Shown piece after piece: positions 1-8,937 of a stretch of 64,000 nucleotides of DNA. The stretch's first letter is position 1. Every line of letters starts with the position of its first letter. Source of the stretch: Bisgaardia hudsonensis (GTDB lineage: Bacteria; Pseudomonadota; Gammaproteobacteria; Enterobacterales; Pasteurellaceae). Location of the stretch: positions 1-64,000 of the forward strand of contig NZ_SLXI01000006.1 in the NCBI RefSeq assembly GCF_004345785.1, in the 5' to 3' direction. Position numbers and translations under genes: made by a program. The notes beneath the pieces were generated by a model. It worked only from the letters and a program-made list of their open reading frames with translations. It ran no database searches and was not told the DNA's origin.

Positions 1-44
1 ATTCACAACGTGGTCCTGCAGCAATTGATGTTGCTGTTATCTAA
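1..44 (+). CDS. Cold-shock protein, CspA family (3' end only)
   Basis: Only the last 13 codons and the TAA stop lie in the window, reading [13 protein letters not shown]. This is nearly identical to the end of the complete cold-shock protein encoded at 7090-7299 ([13 protein letters not shown]), so it is the C-terminus of a paralogous small CspA/CspE-type nucleic-acid chaperone. A hairpin terminator follows about 30 bases later. The RNA-binding motifs are outside the window, so which Csp paralogue it is cannot be told. Confidence 0.85.
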   Translation, partial: SQRGPAAIDVAVI

Positions 45-72
45 ATCAAATAAGATTTTAGATTAATTAGAT

Positions 73-95
73 AAAAGCTCCTTATTGGAGCTTTT
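73..95 (+). terminator. Rho-independent terminator of the leading csp gene
   Basis: Inverted repeat AAAGCTCC / GGAGCTTT with a 5-base loop, followed by a short T run. It lies about 30 bases after the csp stop. The GTG start of the next gene (96) abuts the end of this hairpin, which is unusual. Confidence 0.75.
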
Positions 96-1295
96 GTGGT
101 TTTAGGTATTGTTAATATAAAAATTATTAACCTTATTAATATATATAAGATCAGGCTTATAGTAATTGGTTCAGGCTATTTAATTTTTTTGATAAAAAAG
201 AAAAAATATCTTATTGATACTAATGAAAAATTATTAATTTTTAGCTATCTTTTTTATTTTGGAATGTTTCTTCTATCTTTTATTGTTCATAGAGGAAACG
301 CAAGTGAATTAGATAATCCAAGTCGTTTAATTCTACTTCTCCCATTGTTACTGTTGTTTTACCAGTATCAAATCCGTTTTAAAGTTTTACTTTATAGTAT
401 TCCTATTGGCTCTGTCATTGTGGGGCTAGTAGCATTGTATGATCGATTTTATTTAAATGTCCCTAGAGCTTTCTCTCCTAGAATTATGGCTATTCAAGGA
501 GGGGATATAGCTATGTCTTTAGGAATGTTTTCTTTGGTAATTGCACTTTATTTTCTATCAAAAAAAGAATATCGTTTTACAGTATTTTGCCTTATTGCTA
601 CTTTGTTTGGTATGTTAGGTAGTTTTTTATCTACCGCAAGAGGCGGTTGGATTGGCTCACCTTTTATTATTGGGTTTATTTTATTTACATATAGAAAAAC
701 TTTATCTAAAAGATTTTTTATTATTATTGGTAGTTTAATGATTATTTCTGTTGTTAGTATATCGTTAATACCAAAGACACAGGTTATATCAAGGATTAAT
801 TTAGCTAAGAATGAAATGGTTGCTTATTTTGAGAAGGATAGAGCGAATACTTCTTTGGGGGCTCGTTTTGAAATGTGGAAAAGTGCTGTTCTAATGGCGA
901 AAGAAAAACCTATATTAGGTTGGGGGCAGCAGGGGGTCATTGAAAAACGTAAGCAACAAGCAAAAGAGAAAATTATTCATCCGACAGTCGCAAGATTTGA
1001 TCATGCCCATAATCAATATTTAGATGATCTATCAAAACGAGGAGTTTTAGGATTATTGGCGTTATTAGGCATTTTACTTATGCCACTCTGGTTTTTTATA
1101 AAAAGCTCAAAGTCTCATAATTTAGAAATACGTAGTGTGGTAATATTAGGAATTGTGCATATTTCATCAGTGATGTTCTACAATCTTAGTCAAGGATTTT
1201 TTACGCATAACTCAGGGAATATTTTTTATTTCTTTTTAATTATTGTATTTTATGCAATGATAAAAACATTAAATTTAAAGTCAGAAAATAACTGA
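96..1295 (+). CDS. O-antigen ligase family protein (WaaL/Wzy_C-like)
   Basis: A 399-residue multi-pass inner-membrane protein with hydrophobic segments throughout and one large periplasmic loop near residues 225-315. It carries the hallmarks of the O-antigen ligase/polymerase (Wzy_C) family: ARGG at 181-184, SLGARFEMW at 253-261 and HAHNQYL at 303-309, the Arg and His segments that matter in WaaL. By family, it would transfer an undecaprenyl-linked glycan to lipid A-core on the periplasmic face. The convergent waaFC genes next door support an LPS role. The start is uncertain: the GTG at 96 sits at the edge of the csp terminator and is preceded by GGAG from the hairpin stem. The N-terminus looks one or two helices short for WaaL, so the 5' end may be truncated or recombined. 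A polymerase role is also possible. Confidence 0.75.
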   Translation: MVLGIVNIKIINLINIYKIRLIVIGSGYLIFLIKKKKYLIDTNEKLLIFSYLFYFGMFLLSFIVHRGNASELDNPSRLILLLPLLLLFYQYQIRFKVLLYSIPIGSVIVGLVALYDRFYLNVPRAFSPRIMAIQGGDIAMSLGMFSLVIALYFLSKKEYRFTVFCLIATLFGMLGSFLSTARGGWIGSPFIIGFILFTYRKTLSKRFFIIIGSLMIISVVSISLIPKTQVISRINLAKNEMVAYFEKDRANTSLGARFEMWKSAVLMAKEKPILGWGQQGVIEKRKQQAKEKIIHPTVARFDHAHNQYLDDLSKRGVLGLLALLGILLMPLWFFIKSSKSHNLEIRSVVILGIVHISSVMFYNLSQGFFTHNSGNIFYFFLIIVFYAMIKTLNLKSENN

Positions 1296-1302
1296 ATAAA
1301 TT

Positions 1303-1318
1303 AGGGGAATATTCCCCT
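1303..1318. terminator. Hairpin between convergent waaL-like and waaC genes
   Basis: Perfect palindrome AGGGGAATATTCCCCT between two convergent stop codons. Neither side has a strong T run, so it is at best a weak bidirectional terminator. Confidence 0.4.
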
Positions 1319-2286
1319 TATAATATTTCTTTCAACAGATTAAATACTTCATTAACACTAATCAGTTCCATTTTTTCTTTTTTTAAATGAATTTGGTTTT
1401 TTCCGTATGTACCTATTAATTGGGGATCTGTTGCACCGTAAAGAGTAATATTTGTTTTATCTAATGCGGCTGCTAAATGTGCTAATCCCGTGTCAACTGA
1501 AATGATTGCTTGAGCATTAGCGATTTCATAAGCTAGTTGAGTGAGCGTTAATTTATTTAATACATGAGTATTTTCTATTTTTTCTGCAATTAAGTTTGCT
1601 TGTTGTTTTTCCTGCTCATTTCCCCAAGGAAGTTTTATATGAAAACCAAGTGCGGTAATATTTTGGGCTAATTCTTTCCATTTAGTATTCTGCCAATGTT
1701 TATCTTCACGTGTTGTCGCATGAATAAACATAATATAGGGGGGCTGTTCAATATTAGCTTGTTGAAATTGATTGAGAATTCCATAATCTGCCGCCGTATT
1801 TGGTTTTATATAATTCAGGCTTGATGCAAAAAGTTGTCTAATTCGTTCAACAGCGTGCTGTTGATAATCAATATAAAATTTTTTTTGATAGAAGCAACTA
1901 GCTAAGGGTTCTCTAGCACAATGCCTATCGTAACCATATTTTTTCCCCTGTGCTAACCTTGTGGCAAATAAAGCACTTTTAATTAATCCTTGTGCATCAA
2001 TAATTACATCATATTGTTGTTGCTGAATCAAAGTGCGGTAGTTTTTCCACTCATTTTTTGTATTTACAGAAAAAATTTTTTTCCGCCAACGGCGTAAAGC
2101 AATAGGAATAACTTGATTAACGATCCCAGCATTTTGAAGACTATGCCAAAGAGGAATTTCGGTGAAATTTTCTTCTACAACCCAATCTACTCGTAGATTA
2201 GGTATTGCATTTTTCGCATCAGTGAGAGCAGGAAGCGTGTGAATAATATCTCCCATTGATGATGTTTTGATTAAACAAATGTTCAT
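1318..2286 (-). CDS. waaC: LPS heptosyltransferase I
   Basis: 322 residues, a full-length GT9 glycosyltransferase. It adds the first L-glycero-D-manno-heptose from ADP-heptose onto Kdo of lipid A-Kdo on the cytoplasmic side of the inner membrane. The N-terminus carries KTSSMGDIIHTLPAL, the Rossmann start typical of WaaC, with DAQGLIKSAL mid-protein and the nucleotide-sugar-binding SVDTGLAHLAAAL near residues 262-274. Its ATG overlaps the waaF stop by 4 bases, so the two are translationally coupled and waaF is transcribed first. A USS lies inside the gene at 2031-2039. Assignment as heptosyltransferase I rather than II rests on the first 20 residues and the pairing with waaF. Confidence 0.9.
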   Translation of the reverse strand: MNICLIKTSSMGDIIHTLPALTDAKNAIPNLRVDWVVEENFTEIPLWHSLQNAGIVNQVIPIALRRWRKKIFSVNTKNEWKNYRTLIQQQQYDVIIDAQGLIKSALFATRLAQGKKYGYDRHCAREPLASCFYQKKFYIDYQQHAVERIRQLFASSLNYIKPNTAADYGILNQFQQANIEQPPYIMFIHATTREDKHWQNTKWKELAQNITALGFHIKLPWGNEQEKQQANLIAEKIENTHVLNKLTLTQLAYEIANAQAIISVDTGLAHLAAALDKTNITLYGATDPQLIGTYGKNQIHLKKEKMELISVNEVFNLLKEIL

Positions 2287-3323
2287 AGAATTAATTTCTC
2301 AAGTTTTTCCATTACCATTTCAGGCGTAATATCAATTAAACTTTGATGGTAACCTTCTTGACTATCTTGTCCTTTTCGTACTTTTATTAATCCCCCTTTG
2401 ATTAGTCGGATAATTTCTGCGGTATCTGATAATGGAGGGGTATATTGAGGGCTTGTCGGTCCATATAGCGCCACTAAAGGGCATTTTAATGCCGCAGTAA
2501 CATGCATTAATCCACTATCATTGGTTACAACTGCACGACAATCACCAATTAAATCTACCGCTTGATTTAATGAGGTTTGCCCCGCAAGATTGATACAATA
2601 TGACTGTAACTCGTTTGCTAGGCTAAGGCGAATAGCCTCAGCAACTTGATGATCTTTTTCAGAACCAAATAATCGTATGCTATAACCTTTTTCTATTAAT
2701 AATTGAGCTAATTTTCCATAATGGTAATGTGGCCAGCGTTTTGCTGGACCAAATTCAGCACCAGGACAAAATCCAATAGCGAGGCGATTATTTGTTAGTT
2801 GAAGTTGTTCCGAAAAATAGTTTTTAGTATTTTCTATTTCTTGTTTATCCAATATCAAATAGGGGGCGGGTATAGTTAAATCTTCCGAATTTGGTACCGC
2901 ACTTTTTTCAAAACCTAAGGCAATATAACGTTGTACCATCATTGGATAATCATTTTTATTACTACGCAGATCATTTAAGAAACCGTAGCGACTTTCTCCT
3001 TTCCATCCTCGACGAATAGGGATTTTCGCAAAAGTAGGAATAAAAGCAGATTTTAATGAGTTAGGGAGAACAATCGCCATATCATATTGATTACGTAAAC
3101 TTTTACCTATTTTATAACGTTCCATTAAGCCAAAAGTACCATGTCCAATTGGCATGGTTAATGCTTTGCGGATTTCTGGCATACGAGCTAATAAGGGTTT
3201 ACACCAGTTAGGTGCGAGTACATCAATTTCACAATGTGGGTATTGTTGTTTTAGTACTTGATATAGGCTGTGGGACATTATCATATCACCAACCCAAGAA
3301 GGTCCAATAATTAAGATATTCAT
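2283..3323 (-). CDS. waaF: LPS heptosyltransferase II
   Basis: 346 residues, GT9 family. It transfers the second heptose onto heptose I of the LPS inner core, from ADP-heptose. The sequence begins MNILIIGPSWVGDMIMS, a strong WaaF signature, and has the conserved acceptor/donor segment GFCPGAEFGPAKRWP and the C-terminal VTNDSGLMHVTAALKCP. It is the first gene of a two-gene minus-strand unit with waaC (4-base overlap). The terminator of the ABC exporter operon at 3367-3401 separates it from the upstream genes, so it must have its own promoter in the roughly 40 bases between. An internal USS is at 2896-2904. Confidence 0.93.
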   Translation of the reverse strand: MNILIIGPSWVGDMIMSHSLYQVLKQQYPHCEIDVLAPNWCKPLLARMPEIRKALTMPIGHGTFGLMERYKIGKSLRNQYDMAIVLPNSLKSAFIPTFAKIPIRRGWKGESRYGFLNDLRSNKNDYPMMVQRYIALGFEKSAVPNSEDLTIPAPYLILDKQEIENTKNYFSEQLQLTNNRLAIGFCPGAEFGPAKRWPHYHYGKLAQLLIEKGYSIRLFGSEKDHQVAEAIRLSLANELQSYCINLAGQTSLNQAVDLIGDCRAVVTNDSGLMHVTAALKCPLVALYGPTSPQYTPPLSDTAEIIRLIKGGLIKVRKGQDSQEGYHQSLIDITPEMVMEKLEKLIL

Positions 3324-3366
3324 TATTTTAATAGTACTGTCAATTATTAATAAGGTCGATTATAAC

Positions 3367-3401
3367 CAAAAAAAAGTAACTATCACACTCAATAGTTACT
3401 T
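3367..3401 (-). terminator. Terminator of the ABC exporter operon
   Basis: On the minus strand AAGTAACTA pairs with TAGTTACTT across a 10-base loop and runs into eight U residues. It lies about 70 bases after the stop of the second exporter gene and upstream of waaF. Confidence 0.85.
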
Positions 3402-3473
3402 GATCGTTAAAAAGTTAAATATGTTATTTAATTTTTAAAATGAAGAGCAGTTTTTTATCATAATAAGCTCTAT

Positions 3474-5132
3474 TTACGATACTCTACCATTTTCAATTTT
3501 AATAACCTGATCACAAATTGCCATTGTAGAATTCCTATGGCTGACTAAAATAATTATTTTATTTGCTTTCTCTGTTAACAGCGATTGTAAAATAATCGCC
3601 TCATTTAAGCTGTCTAGGTTACTTGTAGGCTCATCAAGTAAAATAATTGGTGCATTGTGTAAAAAGGCTCGAGCAATACCGATACGTTGTTTTTCTCCGT
3701 CCGATAAGCTATTCCCTAATTCTGTTACTTTTGTATCGTAGCCCTCAGGTAAGCTCATAATAAACTCATGAATAGAGGCTTTTTTCGCAGCTTCTACGAC
3801 TTGCTCTTTCGTTGCTTGACGGTTTGCCATGATGATATTTTCATAGATACTTTCATTGAAAATATAAGTTTGCTGGGTAATATAAGCTATGTTTTCGCGT
3901 AAATTATGGGTATTGATCAGTTTTAAATCAATACCACCAATTTTAATATTTCCTTCTTGAGGATCATAAAAACGCATCAATAATTTGAGCAATGTACTTT
4001 TCCCACTACCGCTACGTCCATGAATACCAAGAATTTGTCCTTTATTTAAGGTAAACGAAAGATGAGAAAGGATTGCTTCATTTTCATAAGCAAAACTAAT
4101 ATTTTCTACGATAATTTGATCCGCACTTTTCAAATTCTGACCATTTTCAACATCTTCTAAATCAGGTAATTCTGAAAGTAAACTTAGAACACGTTCTCCG
4201 CTTGCTAGGGTTTGTAACAGATTATTAGATAAATTACTTAAAGCAATGACAGGACCATAGCTAGACATTAATAAGATCACAGAAAGAAGCAAGCCTGTAA
4301 AGTTAATTTGTTGATAGTAAAATAAAATTAAGCCAATGAATAGAATAAGAATATTAAAAATCGAAACCGCAATTTCTGTATAGGAACGTACTTTCCCTTC
4401 TTGTAATTTAATTTTTAAAAAGGCTTTATCAATATTTTCACTACGTTGATTGATTTCTTTTAAACGTTCATTTTCATTACCAAATAACTGAATTTCTTTC
4501 ATTCCTCGAATACTATCAAGAAAATAATCATTCATTTCACCCACTAATTCACGGTATTGGCGTCCATCTTCTCTAGCCATTTTTGTGGTAAAAACAGGTA
4601 GTAGAAAGCCAATAGTAAGATAGGCTAAAAGTGCAATAAAAGCTAACCATAGGGAAATATGGCTAAATACAGTTAATAAAATTAACGAAGTTAAGATTGC
4701 AATCATTACGGGGGCGATGGTATGAGCATAAAAAACTTCTAATAATTCAATATCATTGGTAACTAGAGATAAAAGTTGCCCAGATTGTTTTCCTTGTAAT
4801 TTTACAAATGCTAGTTTTCTTAAAGAGGTAAATACTTTATCTCGTAATAGTGCTAGTAATTTAAAGGCAATATAATGCCCTGACATTTGTTCAAGGTAAC
4901 GTAAAATACCACGAGCTACAGCAAGCACTACAAGTGCGGTCAAAATTGTTGAAAAACTGAGATGTGTTGGAAGATTCAAAAGATCAATCAAGCCCATAGC
5001 ACCAAGAACCATAATGAAAATAGCTGAAAGAAAGCCTAATACGCCCATAATAATTGTAAATGCCATGATATGAGCAAGTGGTGTAACCAATTTCATTAGT
5101 TGCCACATAATGACAAAACCATTTTTACGCAT
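3474..5132 (-). CDS. ABC exporter half-transporter, CydC-like
   Basis: 552 residues: six N-terminal transmembrane segments (about residues 15-310) fused to a nucleotide-binding domain. Walker A is GRSGSGKST (372-380), Walker B IILLDEPTSNLD (496-507), and the switch histidine is in VSHRNS. The ABC signature reads LSDGE (476-480) instead of LSGGQ, so one of the two composite ATP sites should be weak or degenerate, as often seen in heterodimeric exporters. It follows its partner with an 8-base overlap. The start at 5132 is supported by the strong ribosome site GGGGGA just upstream. The pair resembles CydDC (cysteine/glutathione exporter needed for cytochrome bd assembly), but identity to E. coli CydC is low by eye. 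It may be a related exporter with another substrate, so no gene name is given. Confidence 0.8.
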   Translation of the reverse strand: MRKNGFVIMWQLMKLVTPLAHIMAFTIIMGVLGFLSAIFIMVLGAMGLIDLLNLPTHLSFSTILTALVVLAVARGILRYLEQMSGHYIAFKLLALLRDKVFTSLRKLAFVKLQGKQSGQLLSLVTNDIELLEVFYAHTIAPVMIAILTSLILLTVFSHISLWLAFIALLAYLTIGFLLPVFTTKMAREDGRQYRELVGEMNDYFLDSIRGMKEIQLFGNENERLKEINQRSENIDKAFLKIKLQEGKVRSYTEIAVSIFNILILFIGLILFYYQQINFTGLLLSVILLMSSYGPVIALSNLSNNLLQTLASGERVLSLLSELPDLEDVENGQNLKSADQIIVENISFAYENEAILSHLSFTLNKGQILGIHGRSGSGKSTLLKLLMRFYDPQEGNIKIGGIDLKLINTHNLRENIAYITQQTYIFNESIYENIIMANRQATKEQVVEAAKKASIHEFIMSLPEGYDTKVTELGNSLSDGEKQRIGIARAFLHNAPIILLDEPTSNLDSLNEAIILQSLLTEKANKIIILVSHRNSTMAICDQVIKIENGRVS

Positions 5133-6873
5133 GGCTTCCCCCTTTTCTGATATTTTCTAATTCTTTTTGTTGACTGAACATATTCTCATAAATTCCATTT
5201 TGTTCCATAAGCTGTGTATGGGTACCGTGCTCTGCTACCTGTCCTTTATCTAAAACATAAATCTGATCAGCTGAAACGGCATTGGCAAGGCGATGTGAAA
5301 TCATAATGATAGTTTTTTCTATTTTTAAACGTTGTATAAACCCAAGAATGATTTCTTCGCTCTCAATATCAATGTTGCTAGTGGCCTCATCAAAAATATA
5401 TACTTGAGCATTGTGTAATAAGGCTCTAGCTAAAGCTAAACGTTGGATTTGACCACCAGATAAATTACTACCACGACTGAGTAGTTTCATTTCTAAATCA
5501 CCATTCTGGCGAACAAAATTACCTAGGTTTACTTCTTCTAATACTTGATAAATTTGCTCGTCAGTTGCATTAACTTGAGCCATTAACATGTTTTCTCGTA
5601 ATGTACCTTTAAAAATATAGCTATTGTGGCTAACAAGAGAGACTGTTTTATAGAAAGAATGACGATTAATTTGAGTTAATTCTTGTTTATTAAATAGAAT
5701 TTTTCCTTGTTGAGCTTGATTAAATCCCATTAATAAAGACACTAATGTTGATTTTCCACAACCACTTTTACCAACAAAAACGGTTAAGTTTCTAGGTTTT
5801 ATATCTAGGCTTAAGTCACTAATGGCTATTTTTTCTGAAGAATAAGCAAATTGTAAGTTTTCAATTCTAATTGCTATTTCATTTTCGTTTAAAAAATCTA
5901 CCGCACTTTTATTTTCTTCTACTGGTGCATCTAATAATGTAAAGATTTTTTCAGAGGCTGCTTTACCATTCATTGCTACGTGAAAGAAAGAGCCGAGTAA
6001 GCGTAATGGAATAAAAAATTCTGATGAAAGTAAAATAAATAAAATCACGCCAAAAATTGTTATGCCATCATTTTGGAATTGTAATAATGCAGTAATAATA
6101 CCTATTGCAGCACCACCATAAGCTAATAAATCCATAAGTGAAACGGAGTTTAATTGCATGGTGAGAACTTTCATGGTAATAGTACGAAAGTTTTCTGCTT
6201 CAATATCCATTTGTTTTGCTTTATAAGCATCATCTTGATAAATTTTTAAAGTTACTAATCCTTGTAAATTATCTAAAAAGCTACTACCCAACCCTACATA
6301 AATTGCCCAATATTTTTTTAGTAAGCGTTTGGCTATTTTATTCACCGCAATAATTGACATTGGAATAAGTGGTACACAAATAAGTAAAATAATTGCCGTT
6401 GGTGCATTAAAAAATACAAGAAAAATGAAAAGGGTAAGGGGAGCAAGTAAGCTATAAAATAGTTGCGGTAAATAACGTCCAAAATAAATTTCAAGTTGTT
6501 CTACTCCTTCTGATGCAACCTGAATAATTGAAGAAGTAGATTGTTGATTAACTTGATTTAAAGGCATTGATGAGATTTTTTGATAAATCAATGTACGAAG
6601 TTGATGTTTAACTTGTGTACTAGCTTTGTAAGAAGCTTGAACTGCTTTTTTACCTGCGAATGCTCTTAATGCAAGAGAAAGCAATAAAATAACCAAAAAA
6701 AAGACCGCACTTGATAAGTTTAAGGTATGATAAAAAGCTTGTTGCAAGCTGTATGCAAAAATAACTGCACTAATAATACCACCAATCAATGCTATCCAGT
6801 TCCATAGTACATTAATAGCGATCCATTTTTTACTATTAGAAACTGTATTAATAAGACGTTTATCTATCATCAT
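5125..6873 (-). CDS. ABC exporter half-transporter, CydD-like
   Basis: 582 residues, first gene of the exporter pair. It has an N-terminal six-helix membrane domain followed by an ATPase domain with Walker [11 protein letters not shown], a canonical LSGGQ signature, Walker B VYIFDEATSNID and H-loop ISHRLAN. CydD-like segments in the membrane domain include the stretch around FGRYLPQLFYSLLAPLTL and SSEFFIPLRLLGSFFH. The partner has a degenerate signature, so this subunit supplies the intact LSGGQ, which faces the partner's Walker A. Two USS copies lie inside (5900-5908, 6704-6712). The substrate is not readable from sequence: cysteine/glutathione export to the periplasm is the CydDC role, otherwise unknown. 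Confidence 0.8.
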   Translation of the reverse strand: MMIDKRLINTVSNSKKWIAINVLWNWIALIGGIISAVIFAYSLQQAFYHTLNLSSAVFFLVILLLSLALRAFAGKKAVQASYKASTQVKHQLRTLIYQKISSMPLNQVNQQSTSSIIQVASEGVEQLEIYFGRYLPQLFYSLLAPLTLFIFLVFFNAPTAIILLICVPLIPMSIIAVNKIAKRLLKKYWAIYVGLGSSFLDNLQGLVTLKIYQDDAYKAKQMDIEAENFRTITMKVLTMQLNSVSLMDLLAYGGAAIGIITALLQFQNDGITIFGVILFILLSSEFFIPLRLLGSFFHVAMNGKAASEKIFTLLDAPVEENKSAVDFLNENEIAIRIENLQFAYSSEKIAISDLSLDIKPRNLTVFVGKSGCGKSTLVSLLMGFNQAQQGKILFNKQELTQINRHSFYKTVSLVSHNSYIFKGTLRENMLMAQVNATDEQIYQVLEEVNLGNFVRQNGDLEMKLLSRGSNLSGGQIQRLALARALLHNAQVYIFDEATSNIDIESEEIILGFIQRLKIEKTIIMISHRLANAVSADQIYVLDKGQVAEHGTHTQLMEQNGIYENMFSQQKELENIRKGGSHA

Positions 6874-7031
6874 AGAATCTTACTCCCAAATTTTATATTT
6901 ATATTAAAGATAAAATAAGTTAGTGGATAAATTATCAATATATTTTAGTAGAAGAGTAAATGATATAGTTAACTAGAACTTATTTCAAATAAAAATAATT
7001 CTTGTTTAGTGTTTTGGTTGGCTTTAGAGAT

Positions 7032-7066
7032 AAAAAAACGCACTTACATTTTATAGTAAGTGCGTT
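7032..7066 (-). terminator. Terminator of the cold-shock gene
   Basis: 11-bp perfect stem (AACGCACTTAC / GTAAGTGCGTT) with a run of seven U residues on the minus strand, 24 bases after the csp stop. The stem contains AAGTGCGT, one base short of a USS. Confidence 0.9.
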
Positions 7067-7089
7067 CTTAAGAATTCTATTGTTTAGGT

Positions 7090-7299
7090 CTAGATAACCA
7101 TAACATCAATAGCGGCAGGTCCACGTTGTGAATCTTGTACATTATATTCTACGCGATCACCTTCATTTAAAGTTCTGTAGTTGTCACCGATAATACCTGA
7201 AAAATGAACGAATAAATCTTTACCGCCATCTTCTGGAGTGATGAAACCAAAACCTTTATCAGAGTTGAACCATTTTACTGAACCGTTTAATTTAGACAT
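7090..7299 (-). CDS. Cold-shock protein, CspA family
   Basis: 69 residues, a single five-stranded cold-shock (OB-fold) domain of normal length. The RNP1 motif KGFGFI and RNP2-type LFVHF, which stack on single-stranded RNA/DNA, are both intact. Proteins of this kind melt mRNA secondary structure and act as antiterminators, either at low temperature or constitutively (CspC/CspE). The start is preceded by GGAAGACAAC. A promoter-like pair at 7481-7509 predicts a 5' UTR of about 175 bases, a feature of temperature-responsive csp genes. A paralogue ends at position 44. Which E. coli Csp it corresponds to cannot be fixed. Confidence 0.95.
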   Translation of the reverse strand: MSKLNGSVKWFNSDKGFGFITPEDGGKDLFVHFSGIIGDNYRTLNEGDRVEYNVQDSQRGPAAIDVMVI

Positions 7300-7480
7300 G
7301 TTGTCTTCCTTATATAATTAAATCTTAATTTGTACTTGAAAAATTTCAAGTGATAGTGCTAATAATTAGAATTTTAAATAGAGATGATATTGCGAGTACT
7401 TTCAAGAACAAATTTAAAACTTGTAAAACGAGGAAGAACTTTAAATAACGAACTTATCTAAACTGCTTTAGCTGTTAGTT

Positions 7481-7509
7481 ATTAGAACACGTATAATAAA
7501 ATAAAGCAA
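7481..7509 (-). promoter_or_regulatory. Candidate csp promoter with long 5' UTR
   Basis: On the minus strand TTGCTT (7504-7509) and TCTAAT (7481-7486) are separated by 17 bases. The predicted start near 7474 leaves about 175 bases of untranslated leader before the csp ATG at 7299. The rest of the 324-base gap 7300-7623 holds this leader and the oad terminator; I see no gene in it. Confidence 0.45.
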
Positions 7510-7546
7510 ACTTTATTTTATATTTATTTTATCCCAGAGATTTTTA

Positions 7547-7590
7547 ATAAAAAAAAGAGTGTTCTAATATATTCATATTAAACACTCTTT
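7547..7590 (-). terminator. Terminator of the oadGAB operon
   Basis: 10-bp perfect stem AAAGAGTGTT / AACACTCTTT with a 17-base loop and a U-rich tail on the minus strand, about 30 bases beyond the oadB stop. T residues also follow on the plus strand. Confidence 0.85.
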
Positions 7591-7623
7591 TTAAAGTTTT
7601 ATTTAGATAAAGTCGCTAAGAAA

Positions 7624-8937
7624 CTACATTATTCCTGAAATATATCTTAACATTACACCTGCTGCTATGGCAGAGCCTATAACACCTGCAACATTTGGTC
7701 CCATTGCATGCATTAATAAAAAGTTTTGATGATCCGCCTCTAAGCCGACTTTATTCGCTACTCTCGCTGCCATCGGCACGGCCGATACTCCAGCTGCGCC
7801 AATAAGAGGATTAACAGGATTCTTAGAAAAGCGATTTAATAATTTAGCCATTAAAATTCCACTTGCTGTTCCGATACCAAATGCAATGACGCCTAATAGT
7901 AGAATACCTAATGTTTGTGGTTGTAGGAATTTATCAGCCACTAATTTTGCACCGACAGAAAGTCCTAAGAAAATAGTAACGATATTGATTAGGGCATTTT
8001 GTGCGGTATCGTTTAAGCGTTCAACAACACCACTTACGCGCATTAAGTTTCCAAAGCAGAACATACCAAGTAATGGGGCTGCATCAGGAAGTAAGAGTGC
8101 AACTAAAACCAATAGTACAATAGGAAATAAGATTTTTTCACGATTGCTTACAGTACGCAATTGTACCATTTTGATTTTTCGTTCTTCTACTGATGTTAGT
8201 GCTTTCATTATTGGCGGTTGAATTAGGGGGACTAATGCCATGTAAGAGTAAGCCGCTACTGCAATTGCGCCTAGTAGTTCTGGGGCAAGTTTACTTGCAA
8301 GATAAATGGCTGTTGGACCATCAGCACCACCAATAATTCCTATTGCAGCTGCTTGTGGTAAAGTAAAATCAATAATACCCAGCCAGTTTAATCCCAATGC
8401 ACCTAAAACGGTGGCGAATATTCCAAATTGTGCGGCAGCACCTAAAAGTAGTGTTTTCGGATTCGCAAGCAAAGGACCGAAATCTGTCATTGCGCCCACT
8501 CCCATAAAGATAATTAAAGGAGCAACTCCATAACCGATAGCAACTTTGTAAAATAGTGCTAAGACGCCAGAATTATATCCCATATCGCCAGCAAGCACTT
8601 CCAATTCATTTTGCAATGAAGGTACTGCGTTATTAAGTGCATGTTTTATTGCAATGGGATCGGCTATAGCGCCAAGTTTTCCTGCAATAATCGCAATTTG
8701 TTCTGCCGAGCCACTATGCAATAAATTATCTAAGGCAGTCATTGCCAGACCTGCTTCAGGAATATTGGATAATAAGCCACCAAATCCTATGGGTAAAAGC
8801 AACAATGGTTCAAATTTTCGAGCAATGGCAAGCCATAATAATACTAAACTAACAGCAATCATAATTGCTTGTCCTAGTTCAATATGCATTATGCCCATTC
8901 CTCGTATTAACGAGAATATACTTTCCATAATTGCCAC
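7624..8937 (-). CDS. oadB: Oxaloacetate decarboxylase, beta subunit (Na+ pump)
   Basis: 437 residues, an integral inner-membrane protein with about nine to eleven hydrophobic segments. It decarboxylates the carboxybiotin carried by the alpha subunit and couples this to Na+ export. Recognisable family segments are [14 protein letters not shown] near the N-terminus, [16 protein letters not shown] with the functionally important Asp of region IIIa, [13 protein letters not shown], and [19 protein letters not shown] towards the C-terminus. It is the last gene of oadG-oadA-oadB, the order seen in Klebsiella and Salmonella; the preceding oadA stop is at its own start. Length matches the family. Confidence 0.95.
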   Translation of the reverse strand: MAIMESIFSLIRGMGIMHIELGQAIMIAVSLVLLWLAIARKFEPLLLLPIGFGGLLSNIPEAGLAMTALDNLLHSGSAEQIAIIAGKLGAIADPIAIKHALNNAVPSLQNELEVLAGDMGYNSGVLALFYKVAIGYGVAPLIIFMGVGAMTDFGPLLANPKTLLLGAAAQFGIFATVLGALGLNWLGIIDFTLPQAAAIGIIGGADGPTAIYLASKLAPELLGAIAVAAYSYMALVPLIQPPIMKALTSVEERKIKMVQLRTVSNREKILFPIVLLVLVALLLPDAAPLLGMFCFGNLMRVSGVVERLNDTAQNALINIVTIFLGLSVGAKLVADKFLQPQTLGILLLGVIAFGIGTASGILMAKLLNRFSKNPVNPLIGAAGVSAVPMAARVANKVGLEADHQNFLLMHAMGPNVAGVIGSAIAAGVMLRYISGIM

